Origin: Cristatella mucedo
Lineage: Eukaryota > Bryozoa > Phylactolaemata > Cristatellidae
Direction: 5' to 3'
DNA length: 64,000 nucleotides
Assembly (NCBI GenBank): GCA_009760855.2
Contig: WPIO01000071.1
Coordinates: forward strand, 1,340,001 to 1,404,000
Shown in pieces: positions 35,318 through 49,100 of the stretch; the first letter of the stretch is position 1; every line of letters begins with the position of its first letter. A program made the translations under genes and the position numbers. The notes beneath the pieces are model-generated. The model worked only from the letters and a program-made list of their open reading frames with translations. It was not told the DNA's origin and did no database searches.

Positions 35318-36002
35318 TCATGGGAACGCTCTCGTCAGAGGTATGACGAGCTGCTGCTATTCTGCAGCTAGTTATGCTTCTAGACTAGCAATTGATAGGT
35401 TAAATATGTTGGCTTATGTTGACTAGTTATTCCCGCGTGAGGAAATTGCAGGATGCTCTTTGAAAGGTTGATCAAGCTCCCGTTGAAGCAAAATAATCAT
35501 TTGGGCTAATCTACCTGTCAATCTAGCCTGTTAACCCAATCTATCTCCTTCAGCTAATTACTTAGTATAGCGAGCGAATGAATATGAATTTTCCCCATGG
35601 CCACAAATCTGATTGTAGCCGTGTAGGAGCTTTATGTAACTTTTAACTGACTCTCATACTGATAGAACCAACATAACCCTGCAGTCAGCCTTATCAAACC
35701 ATCGGTAACTTACTGTGCAAGGCTAACTCGTCGCGTCGATAGCTCAATAAGAGTTAGCCTCCCCTCTAGTAGCGATATGGAAGCTATGCTGGTCATCACC
35801 CGGTCAAATATTCTAAATTCGCTAGCTAGTACCGTTGGTAATTGCCCCATGCAGCCACAATGATGAAGCTTATTTAATAATAGGCTGAGTAGTTTGTCCA
35901 TTTTACAGCCCGACGACTAAGCTTCGCTTTTGAGGTCTTCAGAATTTTCCCTTCTATTGGCTGCAGGTGTAATGCACTACGCCTATTAACCGCAGGTGTG
36001 AA

Positions 36003-36179
36003 ATGAATGTAAGCGACATGTCGGACGAACAACTCTGCACAGCCATCAGTGAAGAGGATTTCAAGAGCTGTCTAGAGAAACTCAAGAAATGTTCCTGGTC
36101 GCAAAGTGTGCCCGTGCTTCTTCTCTGCATAAAAGACTCGATTACCGCCGACGAAACGGAGCGGCTAAGCAGCTTGAAG
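36003..36179 (+). CDS. CARD-TRIM gene exon 1 (first half of CARD 1)
   Basis: The exon has 59 codons from an ATG with purine at -3 and ends AAG|GTACGA, phase 0. The protein has a charged helix followed by VPVLLLCIKDSITADETERL, which fits CARD helices 2-3 (LL..l....lt..E.e.i). The exon stops exactly where helix 4 should begin, and exon 2 supplies it. It was too short to stand out as a gene by itself; it is supported by phase and by the continuing fold. DED or another death-fold subfamily is an alternative to CARD. Confidence 0.72.
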
Positions 36180-39100
36180 GTACGAATAAAATGATTGGAC
36201 GTTGCATTGGCACAAATCAAGTGATTGGACCTTGCATTGAAGGTAGAAATAAAATGACCGGACGTTGCTTTTAAAGTTGCTCGCCCCTGGAGTTTATTGG
36301 AGTTCAACAAAAGCTCGTGTTAATAATAATAATGCACTTGATAAAGCGCCCCCAGAGAACTCAATCTCTTCATAGGTGCTTTACATTTGCTGCAAAGAGA
36401 AGCCCAATTGAATCGTGAGTAATATCATGCTTGATAAACAACGTGATTAACGTAGTTAGGGGTTCGATGCACAGGGTAAGCATGCAAATGTGGTTAGTGG
36501 CAGCATGTACAGTGTCAGCTCGCATAAACACATGAAGAGCGAATCACAGGGACCCACTAAACGCTGTTCTAAAAAGATGATTTTAAGTTCTTTTTAAATG
36601 TGGTCACGTCAGGAGATGTTCTTACGCATGTCGGGAGGGAATTCCACGCTTTGGGAGCATACGAATTAAATGCACGGCTTCCAAAGGATTTGAGGTGTGT
36701 ACGAGGTATTAGTAAGCTTCTGGATTCTGAAAAGCGGGTGATACGATGCTTGTCCTGGTGGGGGAGGAGATCTGAGAGATAGGCTGGAGCCAAACAAGGA
36801 AATGACCTAAAAGTTAAAATGTGGTAAATTATATATGATATACATTATTAGAAGTATTATTATATAAATTATTAAATATTATTATATAAATTAATTTGCA
36901 TACTGTTTGCATATTTGTGCACTATAACGGATGATGAGTTGGTTACTTTTCAATAGTTTTTCAATAGTTCAACAGAGACGTAATTCGTGCTCCTAGTCGT
37001 TGTCTTGGTCCGACGAATACACGAGTATCAACTCAATTGGTGCTTCGATTTTGTATGACTGCACAACTTATCACATCTGTCCAGTCATCCGCATAGCTCA
37101 TGACCGGATGTCTGGACTTTGACTAGTTGTCAAAGACAGGAAATCCATATTACGGTATACCACAAATAAATTGGCCCATGTGTTTGTGACATCCCGTCTT
37201 GACTTCTGTAACTCACTGCTTACTGGTCGACCGGCCTGCCCAATCAGGTGCCTAGAGTCGGTGCAGAACTCTAAAGCTAAGCTTGTCTGTCGTGAGCATG
37301 GCAGTGGCCACATCACACTAGTTATTACCGACCTGCATTGACTTTCAATCCTGCTGCACATCGACTTCCAAGTTCTGTCACTTACGTTTGGGTCCCTTCA
37401 TTCTCTGGCTCCAGCCTACCTATCAGAACTTTTCCCCGCCAGGCCATCGTAACACCTGCTTTTCGGAATCTAATTTCTTACCAATACCCCATACAAGCCT
37501 CAAGTTCTTTGGAGAGCACACCTTTATTCGTATGCTCCCAAAGCCTGGAACTCACTTCCGACTTGCGTCACAACATTTCCTGACTTGACCACATTCAAAA
37601 AGTAACTAAAACGCGTCTTTGTATCACACAATTTAGTGGATTCATGCAGCAATCCTTTACGTGCTTATTCGTGCTGACACTGTGCATGCTTCCACTAACC
37701 ATACTTGCATGGAATAACCCTGTGCATGTCACCATTAACCGTGTTATTCTTGTTTATTGACCATGCTCCCACCAACCATTCGATCGCGCTTCCTTTGCAG
37801 CAATTGCAAATTGCCTTGAAAGAGATTGAGTTCTCTGAGGGCGCTTTATCAAATCCTTTATTATTACTATTATTACATGCATATTATTTCAGGCTCAAAT
37901 AATCCGGCGAATCTTGAATATCTTGGTGACTTAGTAAATGCCCTGTAACTGAATCATTAAACGCAACTAGCAGCCTTTTCGGCGACTCCCTGCAACATTG
38001 AGGTAAGATCGGACATGTATGTTTGAATACACGACTTGGTTTTTATGCTACGCTTATGACAAGTGCTGGCAAACTACTCCATTATAAGAGTTTATCCAAG
38101 AGGTCATTGCCAGTAGTTTTTGGAAGGTCTCCATTGAAAGTTCTCCAGCGACCTCTGCTCGCTGGTGGCCTAAGGTAATGGCCTACGTCTAGGTTTAGAG
38201 GTTTTGCATAGAACATTTTAGTAAAGTTGACTTTCATTGGCGACTAAACGTTAGAGTTAAGGAAAGAGCTGTCGGGTGAAGGCGGTTGTTTTAGTAAGTG
38301 TCCTTCACGCGATGTCACGCCACTGTATGGATGTCTGTTCTCCGACCTATTGCTGTTTTATTCACATAATCAGTCGCACCAGTGACACATAATAAACTTC
38401 TATTGGTAATCATGCTCACTTTTAACAGCCACTCACTTTTCAAATTTCCAGTTAATTGTGTGTCAGGACAAGTCAAACCGATCCATTGATGCTGTACAAG
38501 CTTGGATACAAGCTTGTTGACTAGGAAAGACGCTTGTCGTACCAGCCGTTGAAGATCAGTGTGCACCATGAACTTCTGTTTGCATTAAACAGCGACGCCT
38601 TCAATTGTAGGACAAACACAACCAGTCTCTTAATCATCTCATTGATTTCATATCCAAAAAGCCCAATGCGAGGCTGAAATTCATCGAAAGTCTGACGAAG
38701 AGTCTTGACAAGCCAGCGATTCATAGGCAGCTGATGGAAGAATTCCGGCAGGCAATTCGAGCGTCTCAGCCTTGCCGCGTCGAGCTGGTCGAAGAGTACG
38801 AAGAGCTGGCTGTTGTCCTCAGGTAGGTCAGTGGTTTATTGGGTCAGCGGTTCATCGGGTCAGCGGTTGGGTTAATTAGGCTGTGATGTTTTCCGCCTCG
38901 CATGTTTACTATACTGCTATCATACTTAACTTATCTACTTATTTTCTTGCTCTGAAAGTTATAGGTCTTCTAGTTAGGTGCCAGCTGAGGAAAGCGCCGG
39001 GGAACCTAAAATAAGAGCGGCATTTTAAGGAAAGAAAGTTGTTTTAGTTTCAAGACGAACTTGCTGTTGGTAGCTAAATTCAGGAGCACCAATTTATCGA

Positions 39101-42100
39101 AGGCCTGGAAAATTCTGGCTTCCGGTCTTTAGATGATTATCGTGCTATTCACATTGGTAGCCATTTACCAAGTCTCTTGATCACGAAAAATGTCTTCACC
39201 GGCGACCATCAAGTGTGCTCGAGTATCAAGTTTTGGGACATTACTCTACCCGTCGACCGGTCTCATGTCTTCGTATAAGGTTACCAACATCGAATTCGTA
39301 CAAGAAAATTAACTTAAAAAGCATCCCAGCCGAGAGATGTTTGCGATGCATGTCTCGATCTGCTATCAGACGCTGCTGCCATTTCGTTGACGTCGATGCT
39401 GTAAACTGGAAAGAGACGAGTGAGCACGAAATTTTGAATCAAAATGTCACCTTTCTTTTTACCAAATACCATCTGTAAAGGCGCCATATAAAACGCGGAC
39501 TATGAAATGCAGATTTAGGCTTGAGTTGGACATTGATCACTCTCCAAGTTAAAAAATGCGTCTGCGTCTATGTATACTTGGAAATTTAAGAAAGCCAAGA
39601 AGCTTTGTTAGCTAGCAAGCCGCCACTCCCCTTCGTTTGCTCTTTGCAGTCGTGGCACGCAGACCCTAAGCCAATTTACACGATGCTGAAATACTTTCTT
39701 AAATATAATGAACGATCAGACTATATTAATTATATTAATAATATTAATTATATTGTAGTATGCGGATATTAACTGTATGGCTGATATTGCATAGGCCTTC
39801 TTTTCTGAACGATACACACGTTGTTGTGCCTTATAGTGCCACCATTGTTGTGCCCCCACCCCTGCCTAATCTCAGAGTTCAGTCACATCTTGTAGCCTAC
39901 CTTAAGATATTTTGATTGGATACCCTGTATTAAGTAGGTCCCACAATTGAGGCCGGTCACATTGCTCGTCAGCTTCACCTTCAGACTCTGCACGACTCCA
40001 TCTTTGCTATTAACCGGTGGAGACACGTAGCCGTGAACCACGAAAAAAATAAAAAGAATTTCTTCTTATTGTCTCTTATTATTTATTGGCCTTTTCCAAG
40101 CCATTCAAATCGGCCATGGTTCAACCGATAATTTGAAAGGCTTGGTTAGATTCTGAGGCCCTAGCAAATTACTAAAACCCGGTGTTTCTTATTCTTATTC
40201 CTGAGAGTCTTCCTTAAGACTTAAAAGACATCTTAAGATCTAAAGATACTCTCTAAGATCTTAATCTAAACCTTAATCTAAAGATAATCTCAAAGATCTA
40301 AATCTAAAGACATCTAAAAGACAGCCTTAAGACTTAAAAGACATCCTTAAACATTTTTGTCTGAGTTTCACTGTCTCGTTGTAAAGCATCAAATCCACTT
40401 TATTATCCCATATCTTACCTACAAGGTACATCACGTAGTTGCACCAGCCTACCGATCTGACCTATGTTCCCGAAGAGTGTGCTCGTGCATCAGCCTTCCC
40501 GGCTTCCGGCTAATTCATCACGCTCTTGAAATCTTTTGATAATCTACAGCCTACAGTTCGTGTGCAAACAAAATCTGGAACTCACTTATGGCGTTTGTCG
40601 ACATCTGAGCTGACGTTGCATCATTTAAGTCTCGGCCAATCAAATCTGTTCCGCTAGGTATCCACCGGAAGCGCCACAGTGAACTCTTCCTTTTCCTCGG
40701 TGCATTACTAGCCTGTCACCTGACTTCATATTGCCTGTTCAATTACCTGTTCATGATTCAGTGGATGCTGTTATAAGGAATCGTATTAACCAGATGCCCC
40801 GAGTGTACTCTTGTGTGCTTTCATATGCATACTAAGAAAAATAATATCATTGAATTTCCCAAGTGCCCTCAACGAACCTGATCTTTTCTAGGTACTTTAC
40901 ATATGCTGTAGAGGAAGCATGATCATATGGTCAGTAGTAGCATGCACAATGCCAATAAGGACAACATGATTAGAGATGACATGCATAGGGTCAGTATGCC
41001 AATAGGACTAGTGACAGAATGCACAGTGTCAGTAGGCTTAAGCATACGAAAGACGAATCAAAAGGACCCACTAAATGCTGTCACAAATAGATGCGTTTGA
41101 GCTTTTTTAAATTTGGTCATGTCAGAGCATGTCGTGACGTCTGTCGGAAGAGAGCTACAGGCTTGGAGAGTATACGAACTAAAGGCACTGTCACCAAAGG
41201 ATTTGAGGTTTATATGAGGTGTATCTAAACAATTTCATGCAGACACTATCCTGGTGGGAGAGTGGTTCATGTAGATAGGCTGGAGCCAGAGAATAGATGG
41301 ACCTAAATGTGAGCGACAGAACGTGGAAGTCGATATGCTACTTGATTGGATGACAGTGCAGGTCGGCTAGAGGTGGTGTGATCTGGCAACTTCGACGCTC
41401 CCGACAGACAAGCCTAGCTGCAGAGTTTTGTACTGACCGTAATCGTCTTTTTGAACACGCCAGAGAGAACAGCAAGCAGTTAGTTGCAGAAATCGAGATG
41501 GGATGTTGCAAATGCATAGACCAATTTAGATGTAGTATTCCCTGTCTAAGCAAGCCCGATTTTAAGCAATGTTTTGCTGGCTAAAACTAAGCAGACTTTT
41601 CTCTAGAGCTAATGTGATCCTCTATGTAGAGGGAAGATTAGAAGCAGCTGACGTCAATAGTTGTATCTTCTTATGATTTCGTTAGTTGTGCAGCCAATCG
41701 CATATTGTTTGGTATCAGTGCTGCTTCGCTTGCCCAGAGCTGGACTTGCGGTGCTGACAGCTTCGTCACGTACCTATCGAATTCCTTTGCTGCGGATTCA
41801 TTTTTAATACTTGACAGCACCATTCAACCGGGCGTTTCTGCCTGAAGTGGCTGCTAGATGAGGAGCCCCATTATCTGCCAGTCCGTTACCTTTTCTTTTA
41901 GGCCCGACGAGAAAGCAAAGCTGACAGATAGAGACAAGATGCTGCTGTGTCCTGAATGTGATTGTGTTATGGTGCGACCGGTGCTTCTCAAATGCCTGCA
42001 TTCGTTATGTCGGGGCTGCGTAGAAAAACTCAATCATCTGGCGTCGAACAGCGGCTCCTCAAAGCCTAGCACGCCTGTAGACGGGGGCCAGGTTCACTCT

Positions 42101-45100
42101 CAGGTCGCTTTGGACTGTGATGGGAAGCAGTCGTCGACTGCGATCGCCGAATCCGAAGTCCACGGCAGCAGCCACAGCTTCCGATGCCCAGAATGCGATG
42201 AAGTGCACAGCGGCGAGCTCGTAGAAAATCGACACGTAACGTTCGGCATCATCTTGCTTGCTGAGCGTCTGAAAGGATGTCAGTGCCGCCGATGCAGTAA
42301 AGCAGTCGCCAGTAACGAGGGCGAAATGTTCCACTGCAGCCACTGCAGCGGCTACTTCTGCAGCAGCTGTGCACAGGCTTGCTCTGACAATGGGCATACA
42401 CTGCACGAGCGAGAAGCATTCATCGTCCAGAGCGTCCTGACTTGCAAGGAGCACGACTTACCGCTGGAGTTCCTCTGCGTGAACTGCAAAGCCTGGCTCT
42501 GCAATGACTACCCGAAGCGAACGTGTGGAGCCCATGAATTGAAACCGTTTTCTGGGTTCGGTCCCCCAGATTCGAGGGCACAAATAGAGGAGCTGCACGA
42601 CCAAATCGGAATGCGAATAGAGTGTGTCGACAGACTTTTAAAGTCGCTGACGGATGCTCATCAGTACGGCACGTCCATTCTTGACTCAAAAGATGGCTGC
42701 ATCTTAGAACAAGGACGACACGTTGTAACCCGGTTTCAAAGTTTGCTAGATCGGTCTCAGATCTTGAGCACACCTGAAAATCCAACGACCGGCCTAACAG
42801 AACAATGTGATAACTCCTTTTCCGAGCGTCGTATGTCGACGCCAGGCGACCGCGACTGTGAAAGAGTTGGACAAATGCCTGGTAAGCCACCGAGATTCGC
42901 ACTAGGACTTGTAAGCTGCGTCCGCCATTGATGTCCTATGCCTTCACAACTAGTGCTCTTACAGGAAACATGTGGTAACAGTATTCGATTCATCAAGCAT
43001 TTTCTTAGGCCAAGACCATTATAAACTCATTCATTTGTTGGATTGATCGCTTCCAAAAGATCAATGTTAAGTAAATACTCACTAATATGATACTAGAAAT
43101 GAGCACAGCAGGATATCACTTTTATGCTGACAATACTCAGCTGTATTTTTGCTGTATTTGTCAGCTGTATTTTTCATTCAAACCGTCGGAATCTGCTGCA
43201 GCAACTGAGAAACTGAATACTTTCCTTGCCAACATTCAATCCTGGATGTCGGAAAACTTCTTGAAACTAAATGTTGTGCGACCATCACCACGAGCTCAAA
43301 ATTTAGGTGTGGTTTTCGACAGCTGCCTAAATTTTAAAAGCTTCATTCAGAAGATTGCTTCTATAGCTAGTCATTATGTCCGATCCCTATACAAGATTAA
43401 GAGCTTTCTTCTGCCGTGGATTGCATACAATTTAACTAGCTCCTTAGTTCTATCTTGGTCGATTATTGTAGCTCTCTTTTGGCTGAGCTGCAAAGAAGGC
43501 AACTAGGCCACTGCAGCTGGCTCTGAATACTGCTGCTGCAAGGCTAGTCTTCAAATCCCAGAGGTTTGAGCACGTGTCTCCTTTGGAAAAAAAGCTAGGA
43601 TGGATGCCGGTTGAGCAACGGATACAGATTAAGTTCTCACGCTGACCCACAGGGCCCGCCACGGATTGGCTCCTTCTTACCTAGCTGTACTGCTGCATCA
43701 GTTTCAGCCTCTTTGCGCCCTCATGCCCTGTTTGGACAATAAATTAGCTGTTTCGTTGGCGACTAGACCGTTGGCGACAGATGCTTTAGCTATGCAGGTC
43801 CTAGACGGTGGAACTCGCTTTCACAATTCTTACGCAACGACAACTACTCACCTGCTGCCCAATATGGCTCATGCTTTTCAACGCTCCTGAACTGCTACTT
43901 CCATGGTACCCTTTACCTCAACTGCTCTCCTGACTCTGCTATGCTTCCCACTTTCTCTTTTTTGCGTGAGACAAAGTCTGTTGGCTACCGAATGCATACC
44001 GAAAGCTGCTTAGGCTGTGAGTGAGCTATACAAAACTCTCATACGTAACATCCACATAGTCTTTATGACTTTGTCGAGTTACCGACAGAGATAAATTACG
44101 TTAAGCTTAGGCCTGGCAATTCTAAGATTCTGATTCCATTAAAAATATAAATATTCATAAACATAATAGGTCAATAGTATGGCTCCCTAAGAGTTCTCCA
44201 TCAAGTCACTTGTCAACACGGGAAAAACAAAGCATGGTTTGACTATTTCTCTATACATCTACGAAGTGCTGCTTAAATGGCTTGCTTTTAATACGGCTGC
44301 CAGTGAATTTTTTATGTCATAAATCGCTCTAATAATGTGAAAAGATCTTCAAGCTCACAAGGGTTAGTTAGCTTCTACAACTATACTTTCAGTAGTGGAG
44401 AAATTTCTGAAGCACCTTACAATGTGTCGATACGCCTGGGCATTAAGTACTCAAGTCGGCATTAGCATGATTTATTATTAATTAATAAAATGCATATTAA
44501 ATAATAATTAGCAATATTAAATCAATGCATTCGTTTCAATAATTTTCAATATTGGGCTGAACCAAACAGGATTTTTTTATAGCTCTTTGCACACCGTGAT
44601 AATCAAACCATTGTCAATCATTTTGGTCATCATCAGTTGGCAGCTGTCACGAAAATGCCCAGAAACTGACACTGCATGCCGTATACACAGTAGTAAAAAA
44701 TTAAAGCAGCGGGACTCGCTGTTACAAAACGTGATTGTAGTGGTTTTTATAGTAATAATATATTAAAAATACGTTTTTAAAGTGCTCTCAAAGAACGCAG
44801 TCTCTTTCTAGCACTTCACTTTTGCTGGCACGCACATGGTCAGCATTCAAATATGGTCAGTGGCAGTATGCACAGTGTCAGCACGCATAAGCACACTAAG
44901 GTCAAATCGCAGGGACCCACTAAAGGCTGTGATGAATAGGTGCGTTTTTAATTTCTTCTTAAATGTGGTCATGTCAGGAGATGTCGTGGTGCAGTAGGGG
45001 GTGAATTCTAGGCTTTGGTAGAATACGAGCTAAAGGCACCGTTTACAAAGTATTTGAAATTTGTACTGGGTATAGGTCAACGATGGTATAGGTAAACGAT

Positions 45101-46145
45101 GGTACAGGTCAATGATTAGATTCCGAAAAGTGTGTGGGGTGGTGCTTAGACTAGTGGGGGAGTCGATCTGATAGGTAGGCTGGAGCCAGAGACTGAAGGG
45201 ACCTGAAAGTGAGTGAAAAAACCTTGAAGTCGTCGAGTTGCTTCACTGGGAGCAAGTAAGGTCGGCAATAAGTGGTGTGATGTGGCAACTGCGACGCTCA
45301 CTACAGACAAGCCTAGCTATATTTCCGGGTGAGCATGTCATTTATCTGCTGCAAAAGGACGATATTGTGCACTTGACTACTATCTGTTTTAAGTGCCCTA
45401 ACGCAATATATCTTTTATTTCCGAATCTCGTAGCGTACTTACAAGAAGACGAACTACAACTTTCAAGCCTCACCTGCGACGGCCTTGCACCCGGACAACC
45501 CTTAAGCCTCACAAGGAACCAACGTAATCCTGACAAGCCATTGCAGACCAACGACAGTGGCAGTATTATTTCGGAACTCGCAGAGCAAGAGAGGAGATGC
45601 GATCACGAAGACTTTGGGGTAACTTGTACTCTCCGTTTGTCCCTTCACTGTGTGACCGTAACTTGCAGTGGTGATAGCCGTCAAGGCTCTTACGTCGCTA
45701 TACAAAAGAGGCTGTTAAATCAACTAGTATTTGTTATCGCTAACCAGTTTATGTTCGTCCTCATTAATAATAATAATAATTATGATACTACACTTGATAT
45801 TTGACCCACAGGAAACTCAATCTTTTTCTAGGCACTTCGCATTTCCTGTAAAGGAAGCACGAATAAATGGTGATTGGTAGCATGCTCAATAAACAACAAG
45901 AATAAAACGGTTAGGATTGACATGCACAGGGTCAGCATGCAAGTGCGGTTAGTGTCAGCACGCATAAACACATAAAGGACGAATCACAGGGACCCACTAA
46001 ATGCTGTGATAAGTACATGCGTTTTTGGTTATTTTTAATGTCGTTTTTCTGTCTTATTCCATGTTAAGTGCCCGGAAAAGTATACAGTTTCCTTAGCAAA
46101 TATTGTTATAATACATACACACATATATATATATATATATATAAG

Positions 46146-46176
<31 letters not shown>

Positions 46177-49100
46177 ATATAAAATTAATTAAATATAACT
46201 ATTACACACACATTATATATATATATACACATATATATATATATATATATATGTTATACTAGAAAACTATATTAGTATTACAATATTATATGTTATTATA
46301 ATATTATATATGTATAGCGGAATAAGGGTGCTTGAGAAGTAGTACTTGAATTCACGACGAAGCTGCTCAACTGTGCTTGATCAGGTGCTCGACAATGGTG
46401 CTTGACAAAGGTGCTTGACAATAGTGCCAAGTTTTAGATGGACTGCATAGCTCTCAATATCAGGCCTTAACTTTTCTTTTTACACGATCCAGGCTACTTA
46501 CCGTTCTGGTATGCCCTTCAATTTTTAAGTTAAATGTGAAATTGTGTCGAGTGAGCAAGCCCTCTTATAAGGTCGCGGAAAAACTTGACAAGCGTCTAAA
46601 ACTTTGCTGCGGTATGCAGTATGGTGTAGCCTGCTTTCTGACTCAAACCCGCGATCAGGGTTCGTTATATATCACTGCAAACTTTACTTATCATCTTACA
46701 AATGAAATTTAAGAGATCAATATGTCGAAGTCAAGCGTCTTATCTCTTTAAACCACGCTTGTTTCAGTCCATGTAAGTGATATTGTCACGCTTTTTTTAT
46801 CAGACCTTAATGGACGAAGTGAGTCGCTTGAAAATATTGCCATCGTCAGTTTCACAACGTGATGGGTAAGCAATTTGAATAATTTTCATACGTATCCGTA
46901 TCAGTTGGTGGATGCACTGCAATTGTTTACACACACATCAATACACACACATACATTTTTACAGGTGTTCTTGTACAAGGCGTGGTCAGAGATGATTTTC
47001 TTATAAGAAAATTGATAATTAGAAGTAAATAAATAAAAAATAAATCCTAGCTGATTAAACAGCCTCTTTTTGTATAGCAACAGAAGAGCCTTTACGGCTA
47101 TCATCACCGCTTGCAGTGGCGATAAAGGATCGCCCACTGCAGGAATCGAACCCACGACCTCGGGGCCGAGGACGTGAAAAGCAACCGCCTTACCTAGTGC
47201 GCCATCACAAAAATTTTAATCTGGTCTGTAGATTATAGAAATCTATAAAATATAACGTTTATTAAAAGTTCTTTTAATATAATTCATTGTAGTTATCGCA
47301 AGCAATCATATCTAACGTTGAGCTCATGAAATAATGTAGTTTATTGTTGCCGTTCGTTGAATCCTGTCTTCTGAAATAATTTTTGCATGGCAAAAACCAT
47401 GCAAGACACTGAGAAACTAATTATCTTGCTATATATGTGTACATATATATGTACGTATATATAGATAGATTTATAGCATATAGATCACCAGATCGCTAAC
47501 CTCTAGGAAAGTCACAAGACTCTGGCATACGATCTAAGCAAATTTTGCGAAGCTCAGTAATGTGTTATTAAATGAGAATTACGTATAAATTTACAACCAA
47601 ATTTTTGAACATGTGCATATTTTAAAATTTTATCTCATGAAATAACTAGATGTGTGACTGCCCTTGTTAGTCCTATAGCAGCTCTTATTCAATATCTTTT
47701 AAGGAACGACATGAGATGGCTATGTCAAAACCTACTTTGAAAATAAGTTAACAATAACCTAACAATAATTTGACAGTGACCTAAGCTACACCGTGCTGTG
47801 AGCTACGGCGAAGTTAGCATGGCGCGATAGCTAGTCTTACTTCGGTATGATCTAGCAGAAAAGATGTCCGTGTTCCTGATATGCCAAAGCGTCATACATC
47901 AAAGAGCAGGTAGGACGTATGACGTGTAAATGTATGATGTATGACGTATATCTATACATCAAAGAGCATGTATGACGTGTACGATTCGCAGTCGCAGTAA
48001 GGAAAAAAGAGCTTGACCACCAGAATCAGGGCCCTGAGTAAAGTAGCATTGATTCAAATTTACATTTATTGCATTCACACTCAAAGTCGTGGAGTACATT
48101 TATTGAATGACTGAAATCGTATAATGCCTAAGTGCTCTGGGACACTCCAGCTTATTCTTGCATAGTATATGTTCACAGTCAACTCTCTACAGCGTATGAA
48201 GTGCCTAGAGAAATGTGCCAAACTCATATATCGTGATGAACAAAAAATAAAGTTTACAATTATATTTTATATTGCGCGAAATTCATCATTTTTCCCTGTG
48301 CTTCGTGCTGGAGCTTGGTTGTTAAGTTGTTAATCCCTGGTTTAGGGTGTGAAATGCCCTGACAGCAGGTGAGCCTTTCAGTCCCCTATTCTGGATAAAA
48401 ACAAATCCTTTTGGAGGCAGAATTAGGAAGTAACTATATCTTTAAAAATGTCTTTTATACTGATTTATTTGAATGCTACTTAATCTTAATGTATTTTAGC
48501 CTAAGAGTCTATTAAACCTGATAAAATTCGCAGCCGACAAACTTGAAGTAACAGAATTTGTTTGTTATCCTGTTTGTGGCTTACAAAGGAAAACCGACTT
48601 CCTGGCTACCGATGGCCGAATCCTGTTCTCCCCAGTATAGAATTGCTCAGCTCTACTTGTAAGCCACTCACAAAATGTTAAACTGGGCTACTTGGCGTAT
48701 TGTCCGTGTTTTTAAACTTATTTCAAGCATTACTGGCATTAGGTCGTTTATGTCGCCTACTTTTTGATGTAAAACTGCACTTTGGAATTTGCTAAGCCAC
48801 TTAATAAAATATACCATGGGAAAGCTTATCTAGTGACATTTCTGCATTGTTGCATGCTGATTGGATTCATACCGGACGCTTATGAAATAGAAAAATGGAC
48901 TCATTGGAAACTAATACGTCCTATCGTCATCGTCTCGCGTCCCGTTTTTCACTATATATGCATGAGAAATAGAACAGTAGAACAGTAGTCTCTTAATTTC
49001 ATCTTTTTCTGTACAAAATATTAGCAAACCGTAGACGACTCTAAGAGTTAGCCGCAGACCGCAATTACTATTCTCCTATATATCCTCATCCTGTTTCTAA

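Noticed and set aside
35024-35371. Open frames of repeated Arg-Glu, Thr-His or Leu-Ser
   Set aside because: They are translations of GA/CA microsatellites.
45238-45804. 188-codon open frame taken as one gene
   Set aside because: Its two ends are LINE-A and SINE sequence. Only the central part, bounded by splice signals, is kept as exon 4.
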